From assembly GCA_014773175.1 (NCBI GenBank), contig VXCM01000496.1:372001-436000 (forward strand): 64,000 nucleotides of DNA, written 5' to 3'. Position numbers and translations under genes: made by a program. Below the pieces are notes generated by a model. That model was not told the origin of the DNA and did no database searches. It saw nothing but the letters and a program-made list of their open reading frames with translations. The stretch comes from Lucifuga dentata (Eukaryota; Chordata; Actinopteri; Ophidiiformes; Bythitidae). This document shows positions 1 through 60,540 of this stretch, one piece after another (within the stretch, counting starts at the first letter, position 1; each line of letters begins with the position of its first letter).

Positions 1-1854
1 TTACGGAATGATATAACACAGCTAATAAGCAATAATCTAGCAAGAGGATCCAGAAAGATAGGCAATATGAAGTCATAGTCATGATGCTTCAAGGCATGAG
101 CCATATGAAGTGAACAAATAGAACATTTGTAATAGTGAAAGTGAAATTCTGCTAAGAAACACAAAGACTATCAAACTAAATCACTCCATCAGAATTCTGG
201 ACACGTTTGTATGCATTTCCTGAACTACAGAGGATTTGATAAGCAGCCATGTGATGGTCATATTACTCAGCAATACCTTTTCCAACATGTGAATATTAAG
301 TCAGAATTATGGGAAAACTTTACATGTGCCCATTTACTGATGATGTGTGGTTGGGATAGCTGATGGAGGGGGTTGGGGTAGTTTGTTTAGGTTGACCTCA
401 GCTGGTGTCCACATGAGGACAACAGCCAGCGGAGCATGGTGGAGGTTCCCTGAGTATGACTGAGGGAAGTCACACCTGAGATCCTTGTCCCTCCGGGAAT
501 GAACATATCACCAGTCACCATCTGAGGGCATCTATTCTGTCCCCAAATGAATGACAGCTCCAGTTATAATTTATCTTAAATTTCAGCCATATCTCCATCC
601 TTCCAGCTGTGTCCTTTCCTTTTAATTAGCCCTTGCTTAATTGCTAGCTTAATAAAGCCAGCAGGTATCATGGGATGCATGGTCTCGTAATGCTGCCTTT
701 CACTGTAACTCTGTTTTTGTGTCTTGACACACATCTATAACAAAAAATGTCTTGATTGACTAGATTAGCTTCTTGTATAAACAAAGTTACGTGTTTTCAA
801 GATGATGGAAACCAAAAACAGTATGCAAGTTGTAAACTGAAATTTCTGTGGTATACAGAATAATAATCTGTGCTGTTTCTTAAATTAGCTTGTATGTCAG
901 CTCCATGAGATACCTCAAGGCTACACAATCCTCCTAATTTACCAGAACAGCCACTGAGATTCAAGTGCATTGTTACAATCAATGGCAGGCACATGTCTGA
1001 ACAAAGACGATTGGGATTTAATGGGCTAATATGATCTTTAATGATCAGACTATGATGTTGGTTTTGCTAAAGTTTGCTGATAGAAATCATTTTAACAGTC
1101 ATTGTCTAAGTTTTTCCATTTCTCATGGCTTTGTAGCTAAATGTTTTATCTCTAAAAGCACTTGAGGCCATCTGTTATTCTCTCTGATAGTTTCGAAGAG
1201 AAGCTCAGTGATCTAGTCCTCTGATCCTGTAAATCACTTCTCACTGAAAGATTGTGGATGTTGGCTTGAATAGAATTTATGTACCATATTAAATCTTACA
1301 TGAAGCTGCTGTTGCGTATGAGTTGCCTCTAAGAGAGGAGTGGCTCTTAGATACTTTTGTGATGAATGTAGCATGAGGGGAAAGTCTCAGTTTCTCATTT
1401 TCTAAGCGTGTAGTTATCACATGACTTTGTTCTTAAGGGGAAACATTTGCGTGTTAGCTATTGGAAAGGAATGCTGACAGGAAAAGCAAAATGCTTTGCT
1501 TTGGAGGAAGGCCAGTGTAGCGCCTAGCAGCAGAAAGGGAGGGAGGACGGTGTTACTGGGCCGGCCCCTCAATGTGCCATGTTCTTTCATTTAAGGAATG
1601 TTAACTCTTTGTAGTGCATTACACAACTGAGTGGTTTACTGTCTTTTTTTTTTTTTTTNTTTTTTTTTTTTTTCTTTTGGCAATATTTTACAGTGCATAC
1701 CAAACATGAGTCAGATTCTGATGCATTTTTATATGATATTTGTGCATATAACTTCCTCTTACAAATGCTGACCTTAAATTTCCTCAGAGTGGACATTGTT
1801 TGCAAAAGATCCACATTTTTAATTCCTTAATTCAGCCATTCTTTCTTTATGCAG
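1..1854 (+). other. dclk2 intron (5' end outside window)
   Basis: No exon seen on either strand. A homeodomain-core-rich, evenly composed stretch at about 600-720 (several TTAATT/TAATTA cores) is a candidate regulatory block. A poly-T tract with one N lies at 1644-1673. Confidence 0.7.
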
Positions 1855-30131
<28,277 letters not shown>

Positions 30132-30782
30132 GGTGCATGGAGAAGATTTAAATGGCTGCTCTTTTCTGATCACCATGAAGCCCACCTCCTCTTTCTATGT
30201 ACATATAAGTTATGTGAGTAAGGATGTTAAATACCATCTTCATCATTTCCAGTAACTAACTGAGCCACTGTTTGTCTCCATTTTTCTTATTTCAGTTCCA
30301 CACATTTGAGACAGCGATTACAGAGCATTCTCTAAGAGTTGGTGGATTGTATATATGTTTGTATTTATTAATGAGAGATGTGGAGAAAGAGTTAATTGAA
30401 TATCACTGTTTTGAGTGGTTGTTCTTAGAAGGCCATGCATACTTTATGTGAATGTGAATTTTTTATTTATTATTCCATCTTAATTGCCCTGACTCTTTTG
30501 TAAATAGCTATTCCATCACACAAACATCACAGCAATGGCTTTAATTTTTGTTTAGTGGAGACACAGGACATCCCTGATACAGGCGTTTCAGTATAAGACA
30601 TGTTCGAGACCTTCTATTGGAGCTACCTATAGTGCTTTGACCGGATGTAGCTCAGCTCACTGTAAGCCATCTACAACAAAACCTTTATCTCCACTTTCCC
30701 TTGGCCACATCTATCACAATGTAATCCCCGAATTTACTGGTTAATATAGACTTTTTTTTAAGTGTTACTGTATTCAATGCAA

Positions 30783-30788
30783 AATAAA
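30783..30788 (+). terminator. Proximal poly(A) signal candidate, dclk2
   Basis: A canonical AATAAA about 650 nt after the dclk2 stop codon. The downstream 40 nt are not GT-rich, so usage is uncertain. Confidence 0.4.
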
Positions 30789-30843
30789 TGCAACACCTAC
30801 TAAAATATGAATTACATATATATAGTAAGGAACAAATTCATTA

Positions 30844-31480
30844 CTACTTGTGTCTATGCGTTTTAAACACACACATAGTACACACACAGAAAATGAGATT
30901 GTGGCATATACTTCCGGATTGATTATCGACTAGTGTTTCATTTATCCTTTTGGTTTCGTTGGTCAGATTTAGCATTTGCTTATTTAGTATTTCGAACTGT
31001 GGCTCAGTGATTTTTTTTTTTTTTTTTTTTTTAATTCCCAGATGTTCAATTTGATTGTGCGCGAAGCTGAGCTTGACTGCATTTATTTGAGTTCGGCGTA
31101 ACGACATGACCAAGTCTAGTTTATTGTTGTTGGGCTGCAGAACACTAACCTTTATTTCAGTCGTTTGCAGATCATCCGCGTCTGTGACTTCAGTCCTTTT
31201 CTTCTTTTAGCCTGGTTTGTGTCTTCTTTTGGTGTTGCTGGAGCAGCATTGCAGTTCCGATAAGATTAATTAATTAAGTTTTCCAAGTCTGTGGTGTATT
31301 TCACTTTTAAGGTAGTGGTTCGGGTATAGAAACCAAATAGACTCAGAGTTGTGGTTGGATATAAAACATCAATAATTCAGCTTATTAAGGGCTTTTTGTT
31401 TGTTGTTTTGGTTAAGTTAGCAGCAGTACGTCGCCATGATGAATCTCACCTCCGTCGTCCAAGTATCGCGAGACTTGGCA
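30844..31480 (-). pseudogene. Unrecognised coding-like fragment, probably a decayed gene or retroelement ORF
   Basis: I do not recognise this. Read on the - strand, one frame from about 31222 to 31035 gives RTEVTDADDLQTTEIKVSVL, then VMSLRRTQINAVKLSFAHNQ and IEHLGI. After a poly-A tract (31034-31010) the same frame continues with a Leu/Asn-rich, coiled-coil-like stretch (NKQMLNLTNETKRINETL) to a stop near 30844. Just upstream, a second frame gives NAAPATPKEDTNQAKRRK, so the two would join only through a frameshift. Further 5' at 31465-31473 is a CGCGA-type promoter motif and an ATGGCG. No known family is matched by eye; an ORF1-like coiled coil of a LINE or a broken retrocopy are possible. 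It lies antisense within the probable dclk2 3' UTR. Confidence 0.35.
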
Positions 31481-32332
31481 CTCCAGCTTTTGAAGTGGAC
31501 TAATATTGGCTTGATATTCTGTATTCCTGCAGTCCATTGTTAGTTAATTCTGTCCATCACTTACAGCTAAGATACTGACATATTAATTTATACGTTGTAT
31601 GTGTTATTTGATGTGTTCTATGTAGCTGTTCATACTGTAAAGATCCTTAGTCTAACTTAAACTTGAGGGTTTGATGATGTTTATTTCATGCCGGAGCCCA
31701 TGTGACTGACCAATCATGGAGTCGAAACTGCTGTACACAGTAAATCCAACCGACAAGGAACCAAACTGCAGGTCTGTTATGAATGGTGTTTTCAAATTTA
31801 ATTTCCTCCATCAGGAATATCCCACAATCGTTATTGATCTGTTAGATATATAAACATGAATGTGTTGAGGTGAAGCGTTTGTGCCTGATCATAACAGCTG
31901 CTATAAGATGCCTTCATCAAACCATCTTGGCAGGAAAAAAAGGTCCCAAACTGCACTCTTAAAGCAGGTTTTCTATAATGAGTGATACTTGTGTTTGTAC
32001 CCAGTTATTGCAGCTATTTTTGACTGACTCTTGTGCACTCTTTTGCAAGACATTCAGCTGCATCAGGACCTTTGTGGCCCCACGTCCTGCCTCCCTGTCA
32101 GACAAATCCCTCATACAGATTAATGTTGGAACAGTTTGCCATGTAGCTTCTTTTATGTATATTTCGTTAAAAGTAGATTTTCAGATTTTTTGTTGATGCA
32201 GTTTGTAAAGCGGAATTTGTATGAAAGGACGATTTTAAAAAGTAGATAGACTGTGTCCAAGTGGAGTAACAATTTTGTAGACTTAGAGTTGCTGCTTTTA
32301 CTGTCCCCCTATTTTCAATGAATAGTACAGCA

Positions 32333-32342
32333 AATAAATAAA
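32333..32342 (+). terminator. Distal poly(A) signal candidate, dclk2
   Basis: Two overlapping AATAAA hexamers (32333-32338 and 32337-32342) are followed 20-45 nt later by a GT-rich downstream element. This is the best + strand poly(A) site between the two genes. Confidence 0.55.
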
Positions 32343-32484
32343 ATGCAACAAGACTTAAAATGATTGTTGGTGGTGAATGTTTTATCTGAGAATACTTGTT
32401 TGTAATTATTAAAAATGACCACTGGAGGGTGCTATACAGTTAAACTATTCCTTACCGATGACGCAGTAAGGTGCGATAAGTCAA

Positions 32485-33754
32485 GTTATAAAATTCAAAT
32501 TTATTGTCAGAACTCTGCACACAAAACACTCCAAAATGATTGCCAAAAAACATTAAGCGACAGATACAGTATTTGTCTTAACTAGAGACTCAAAACACAT
32601 CAAGCTCTTAAAGGAATGTTTTCTCAAAATTAAGATGCAGAACAACATTTATGTCAGCATGGACCAAAGGAATATGCACTTCATTACCATTTTAGTGCTA
32701 AATCACATCTTAACACAATCACTCAACCTGTGATAGACTGAAACAGAGTACGTCCTTCCTTTTCATTGCACATCTATCTTGTTATAAACTATTTGGAGAT
32801 AGAACTCAAAGAGGATACTCGGAGGGCTAGGACTTTGGGTATGACATGACGTTATTAATTTAGTGATGTAAAACAAAACAACTGATTATGCACTGTGATT
32901 ACCTTTTCTATCATAAGCACCAGGAATGTTCTTTAGCAACAATTAACTGTTTGCTTATTCAGCCTTTTAAGAAAGGAAATAAATGGAAACGAAGCCTTGA
33001 CACCCTCCTGTTTGAGTGATTACATCAGCCTCATAAACAATGTTTTCTGGCCAACTGTTTGATTCATGCATTGACACATTATTAGATGGTAACTGCTCTA
33101 ACTGCTCTAATATGTTTCATTGGTGTCATGCACAGAAGTGGTACAAAGAAAACTGAAATCCATATTCTGAATATGGCTGACTACATTTAAACAGTAGATA
33201 GATATATGTATGTACTGTATATTCCCTCTTCATTTATCCTTTTTTGCAATGCATATATAACTTACTTAATCACTTCATATATACCTGCTGTGCTGCCGCC
33301 ATGACCAAAAACATGTTAGAAATAAATGACAGCAAAATAATTATTCCCCACACACACACATCTACTGGGGAAAAAAACAAAAACAAAAATCACTCACCCT
33401 AGAGTACACAAACATTTGGATTTTTAAGAAGATACGTTTCTCACTAGCTCCTCACCAATCCTTCTTTTCTTCCCAAGGAGATGAAAATAGACTCTTGCAG
33501 CTAAAATAGATTTTTTTAAAACCGTACAGTAATAGAACCCCCACCCTATGATTTATATTATAAGAAAATGTTCTATCTGATCTACAAAATATAGCAATGC
33601 CCTTCTTTTTTAAAAATAGTTGGATTTTTTTCTATAAGAGGACATGTTTCTTCTTTCATTGAGATACATTCAGGATATAGAATAGTGCTATAAGAGGAGT
33701 TTGGATCTTTCATCAGAATCCAACTTTGTCAGTCAAGTTGCTGCTGTAGCCAGT
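32485..33754 (-). other. lrba: Probable lrba 3' UTR
   Basis: AT-rich sequence after the lrba stop on the - strand, with no competing ORF. The only canonical AATAAA I found downstream on this strand is at 32505-32500, giving a 3' UTR of about 1.25 kb. The end point is inferred. Confidence 0.5.
32500..32505 (-). terminator. Poly(A) signal candidate, lrba
   Basis: TTTATT on the + strand, that is AATAAA on the - strand, about 1.25 kb past the lrba stop. No strong GT-rich element follows. It lies about 160 bp from the opposing dclk2 signal. Confidence 0.5.
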
Positions 33755-54708
<20,954 letters not shown>

Positions 54709-56034
54709 TTACTGAACAGCAGTTATCACTAATGCCTCTCCAAGATGATTCCTTAGAGAAAGCAGAATATCATGTTAATTGCTCTTGCAACAGAATCTGC
54801 CAATGATTTCTATAATGACAAAAATGCACAATGCATCTATATCTGATCACATGGGAACATCAAAACATTATAGAACTCTTGTAGTTCATTAGGGAGCCAT
54901 TGCAGCTTCAGTCTTTGTTCTTTTCTCTGCTGGTTGTGGGTGGATAAGAGCACCATGTTGCTCTTGTGTAGATGTCTCAGCATTGCCATAGTACTGAGAT
55001 ACAAGCCGTTTTCTCTCCTCATTAGCTGGCAAAGCAGGGAAAAACATTTATGGTTTCCTCATAAAAACAGGCAATTGTGTTAATTTGTGTAAAGCTGTCG
55101 GCTCACAAAAGCCCTCTAAACACAACCAAATTAGAATGAGGCAGCCCTTGATTGTCATTGCTGCCTTGTGTCACATTAATTTGTGACAAAACATTAGCCT
55201 GTGCTACACTTAAATGGCAATTTATATCATTTAAATGTTACTGCAGAGACCAGCACATCCCTCACTTAAATGTGACTTTGTGACAGCTCATTCTGCATCT
55301 AATTCTCTCCCACTCTCTTAATTACAACTTTCAATCAGGAAGGAAAGCGCAGGGATGAAGGAAAGGCCCTGTGTTGAGTTGAGGTATGATGGCATTTTCC
55401 CTGCAACTCCAGTGCTGACTGGACTGGCTTTTTGGTGGTAACTGTCAAAATTTCCGTGATCTGCAGTGATGAGAGGCTGGGCACTGGAAATACATTATGA
55501 ATAATACAGCTGGATTCCTAAAAAACACTTCAGAAGAAAAAGCAATGAGATCTTGTGAGGTTCGATGTGTAAAAAAAAAACCATGTCATTAACACACTGG
55601 TCTACTAAAGAGCAGTGCTGTCATAGGTGTGCATAGGTTTATGGTTATTACACATATTGGTCTTCTTCTGGACAATGCCCCCTTCGATGCAATCACTGTT
55701 TTGAGACCTGGAGACTTGGTGAAATTACCAGATGGAGAGAGAGATTTGTCTGGTGTTTTCCCCTCAGAGTACCTCACTTGACAATATTTTCTGTTAAAGG
55801 GCTGAACTATGGGGGGGATGCTAAACTAACCATTAGTATAAAGATAAAACAGAACACCCCTAGAGCCCAAGACAGTCTAGACTAGGTGTCTATCTGTCCC
55901 TCTGGCATCAGCATTTTTACAGTTTAAAGTCACAAGGTAATCCTTTTTTTGTTAATGTTACATTATAAGCCCAGGAAAGCCTCAAACTCACTTTAATAGC
56001 AAGCAGAATGAGATCCAATCATGTGTACGTGAAT

Positions 56035-56041
<7 letters not shown>

Positions 56042-56079
<38 letters not shown>
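56042..56079. repeat. GA microsatellite
   Basis: About 18 AG units in the large lrba intron. Confidence 0.95.
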
Positions 56080-56080
<1 letters not shown>

Positions 56081-59000
56081 AGTTCATTATGCGCTAGGAT
56101 TGACCTTTGACGGGCCTGATGCTGGGCCTGATGGGCATTTAATGTGCACTGCAATCTCCTGTCAATCAGCTTTGGGAAACAAAGAGCAGCCATGTTATTG
56201 CTGCTCTCTCTCAAGAGGTTTGCCTTTATGGAAATCACTAGCATGTACCATTTGGAGGCGGAGAAAGGAGGGATAAGTGTGATAGTGCATATGTGTGCAC
56301 TGTGAGTCAGTGATTGAATGTATGTCTGTAGGGATGCAGCAACCTGCCTTCATCATATATCTTCAAACTTATTTTATTTCGAGCCTACAAAAACAGCAGA
56401 ATGGAACCATTCAGACACCACAAAAGTTAAGATCGTTTAAATTGGGACAAGGATCTCTGACACAAATCAAGAGCAAACGTACCGCTTTGTCAAGACTAGG
56501 TGATTCACAACAGCAGTACATTCTTTTCTTACACTAATTTTTTAACATTAAGTTTTGCCCGTTAAATGTACTGGAAATAGCCTGCTTAATGTTTATTACC
56601 TCACAATAATATATATTACATAAGTTACAATACAGAAAACAGCATGCTATTGTCATCTCAGCTACATTATTGTGAAAGTTGCAACAAAATCAAATATGAC
56701 ATAAAATCTTCTATGTGAATCAAGAGTACTGCATGTCAGGAAATGTTGCTGCTCCCTGCCCAAAACAGTATAGCTACATTTTTAAAATCAGTCATATGCT
56801 GCACCTGTAATATTTAACTTAAAACAAAATACCAGGTGAACAGGTTTGGCAGTGTTTCCTTATGTGGTGCCAAACTGTCTGAACAGTGGAGCAGAAGGTT
56901 GAGGCAGATAGCAGATTCCTGAGGAGGGATTTGGTGTCACTTCGGGAGAACCAGGCAGGATTATTGATGGGCCAATTAGCATCTCGTGTGTGTGTCATCC
57001 CCATCCACAGGGGACTTTCTGATAATTAATGAATAATTTAGCACGCCTTTATGTAAATGCTGATAGGGGGTAGAAGTGGTTGGAATCCCACATTTCTATT
57101 GTTATGTTTTTGATAAAGTACACCTTTGAAGCATGGGGGTCCCTTAGTTGTGTGCTGTGACTTGTTTGCTAAGGTAACAATAATTTGAAATAGTCTCTGT
57201 TGTAGAAATATTTTATAATTTCCATTACTAATTTTTGCTGAAAACATATTCATATACATGTCAACGTTCTCTTCTTGAGGATAGAAAATTTAAGGACAAC
57301 CTTTAAAAATTTGCCCCATGTTTATTTTGCTTTGCAAGGTGATGATGTATATTCCAACAATAATGTATCAGAAAGAACATGCCTTGCCTCAATGAAAGTT
57401 TGAGATTACTTAGAACTCTTTCTTTTTTGAAAGAATTAGCTGAAGTGTGAAGCCTAAAAATGACAAATATTTACATTCTGTGTTTGTGACTCTTTTTAGA
57501 CAACTAATTCTCAATTCAATTCCTAGTTTGGATGTCATATCAGCTAAGGATTCAGACCTGAGACACCAAGTGAATGCAATTAACTAGCTGGTTTTCTGGA
57601 TCTAAGCATCAAACCTGATAACCACTGATCTAGATTCACTTGTTAGTTTACCCAGCATCAGTTTGGAATGCTATGGAATGCTTGTGCCTCCCTTCGGCTT
57701 GCGGTTAGCTTTATGGTCTAGATTGAACTGAATATCACTTTGACTGTAAGGATGTGACACTGAATGCTTTCCTCTTTACCTCATTGGCCCTAAAAAAAAA
57801 AAAAAAAAAAAACTTTTAAGGACTTATGGAAAGCTATCTGTCTGTAAGGATGTTAAAATGTCACTTAACAAATCAATCCACTCATTTGCATGCCAACAGT
57901 GATAAAATGTGTGTATATGTGCTTGTGTCACTGATGGTGTGGGTGTGTAATTGAATACATATGTTGTGCATAGAGGGTAGTAAGTGGCAGCTTGTCTCTT
58001 ATATCGATTATGGCTGAATAGGGCAAACGCTTGTCAGGTCTGTATATATTAAGAAGACCAATCAAAAACAAGATAATCATAACATACTGAAAACCACATT
58101 TAAAGAAAATGAAACATGTCAAATACTGACATGGAAAATACTGTAACATTAGCAAGTGATGCTAATAAAACCCATAAAAACTTGTTAAATCTAATTGTAA
58201 TGGGAAACATTTACATCCCACTGCCAAGCTCTCCTAGTTATCTCACTACAAACTTAGCATTTCGCTTGTTTTGACACACTACACACTTTCTTTAAATTCA
58301 ACAACTGCCTTTCATTTTCCCTTCTGCATATGTCTCACTCCTGCTCCTCTTTTCCCTCCTGCTCTTTCTTCTAGTCATCTGATCCTCTGGATCAGCTCCT
58401 CTGGAGTTGCCTTGCCCTGAGGTTGACAAGCACTCTGATTAAAGGGCTTATTAGCTTGCTGTAAAGGAAAAGCCGATTGTCATTTTGAAGCAGGCAGAGG
58501 AAGGCTGTAGCTAGCCAAGAGAGAGGGGGGCCCCCCAACATGGAAGAGGAGAAAGAAAGAAGCAATGGGTGACGTAAGGAATGAGAGCCTTGAAGCAGCC
58601 GTGCAGCTAACAAACCATTTCCTTTATTCTCATATTCACACACACCAAAAGCACCCCAGATGGGTTGAGTGTGTTACTGGAGACCCCCCTTCCTGCTCTG
58701 CTAATTAGATAGGTCACAACTGTGAGAGTTTTGGCTGTGGGTCAACGGAGGCACTCACTGGCAAGTGGAACCTGAAACTCTAACCCTAACTCACTCACTC
58801 GTTCTATTTAGCTCTCCCTCTCTCTCTCTCATTCCATCTTTCGTTTTATCCCTTATCCACTTAAAAAGCAAGAATATCATATTATGGAGTGAAAAGAAGT
58901 AGAATGAGGGGTGATTGGAAGAGTATCTCCCCAAAACAAACATGTCATGGTGGATTTGATCTTAGTCAGACAAATGGCATAATGTAACCTGTGAAAATGC

Positions 59001-59294
59001 ATCAAGTGATTTGATTCACAGCACACAGACAGAGTAAACAATCTAGACCGAAAAACATATTGGATGATGTAAATGGTGCTGACTTAAGTTCAGAATGGTA
59101 TAATGCTGCAGTTGTTGCCTTCTTTTTTTAATTAAGTTTTAATTTTTAGTTAATGCATAATACTGGTGACATACACAGTACAATTTAACAGAAAGGATAA
59201 TGAGTATGTGCCCTTGACCTTACATTCACATGCCACCAATCATATGCATACATGCGCACACATTTGGGCATAAACACACAAAGAAAAACCTCTA

Positions 59295-59296
<2 letters not shown>

Positions 59297-59333
<37 letters not shown>
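59297..59333. repeat. TA microsatellite
   Basis: About 18 AT units bounded on both sides by TATGCATA, making the whole tract self-complementary. Confidence 0.93.
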
Positions 59334-59336
<3 letters not shown>

Positions 59337-60344
59337 TATACATACTGTAAATACGTTTTGGTTGTAGTGGTTGCCTCAACTCCCCAAAAGACATTTCTCA
59401 CTTGGGAAAAAAAAGAAACTGAAAACCACTAAAATGAGAAGAGAAAACTGCAAAATTGCAACTGCCTACTATGACCTCTACAGCAACTAACAAGCACCAT
59501 CTAACAAGCAGAATCTCACCAACTATCCACCTACACAGAAAAAGGCTAACAAGCTAGCACATACATCACCATTTCCATAAGACACATCTACAATAGGAAC
59601 AAGTGAGCAAAAGTTAGATCAACAGTAGGAGCTGATTAAACACAGGACCACTGAGTGAGGCTTAGGAGCGTGCTGAATGGGGGAATATTTGGATAGCTGT
59701 TGAGAAGAGAATTGTCGTCTCAGATGATTATAGAGTTGGCTGGAGGACTGGAGGGTTTCTGTATCTGTCTGAAGGTGAAGAGGTCTCTCAACATGGAGTG
59801 GAGATGATTAGGATGAATGACTCAACTGATCAGCTTGAGTGTACTCAGTTCTTTAGGAGGATATTGAGTATGATGAGCTGCAGCTTGTTAGTGCGCGGAG
59901 GTGCGTGTGTGTGTGTGTGTGAGTGTGTGTGTGTGTGTGCTTGCATGCATGGATCTTGTAGTGCTATGTACGTATGTATGTAGCAGATGCATTGTTATAC
60001 TGTATACATAGCATGTCTTAATGTACAACAATATAATTAACAATAAAACAAGGGCACTCATTAGACCGCATACTTCCACCAAAGCAGAACAAGCCTAAAC
60101 AAATATTGTCTTGTTCTAATAATATATTGGCATAAAGAGAAGAGAAACGATTATAATAATAGTAAGGACCTTATTGCTTTATTTGTCATAAGAAACAGTA
60201 CTTGTAACTGGATCTGGACCTGATTGCACCTATTAATAGTCTACCATACAATAAATATGCCTGATTTTTTCATAGCAATTGGTATATTACATTTGAAGAA
60301 ATTGAAAAAAAAAAAAAAAAACNAAAAAAAAAATCATAAAACAT

Positions 60345-60540
60345 CCTATCTTGCAGAGGAATCAGTTTTAAAATTACTGGATCCGCCCCTGGATCAGCAG
60401 CAAGATTAAAAGGGTTCTTCCCTGGACCATGTGCCACCTTTCCACCAAGTTTCATCAAAATTGGCTCACAACATTTTGAGTACTCAAACAACTGAACAAA
60501 CCAACACACACAAGCAAAAATGTAACCTCTTTGGCAAAGT
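60345..60540 (+). mobile_element. RTE-like LINE 3' end
   Basis: GGATCCGCCCCTGGATCAGC, GGGTTCTTCCCTGGACCATG, TTTCCACCAAGTTTCATCAA and the terminal GTAACCTCTTTGGCAAAGT match the wording of teleost RTE-type 3' ends (CCTCCTTGGCGGAGGT). 5' truncated; no ORF. Confidence 0.65.

Larger units (their letters stand above)
30132..32360 (+). other. dclk2: Probable dclk2 3' UTR
   Basis: This is the AT-rich sequence after the dclk2 stop. An AATAAA occurs at 30783-30788 with no obvious GU-rich element after it. Overlapping AATAAA motifs at 32333-32342 are followed by a clear GT-rich stretch (about 32364-32385), a better poly(A) site. The full span would be about 2.2 kb. It includes a poly-T tract at 31010-31032 and the orphan minus-strand fragment listed separately, so the UTR could instead end near 30.8 kb. 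Confidence 0.55.
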
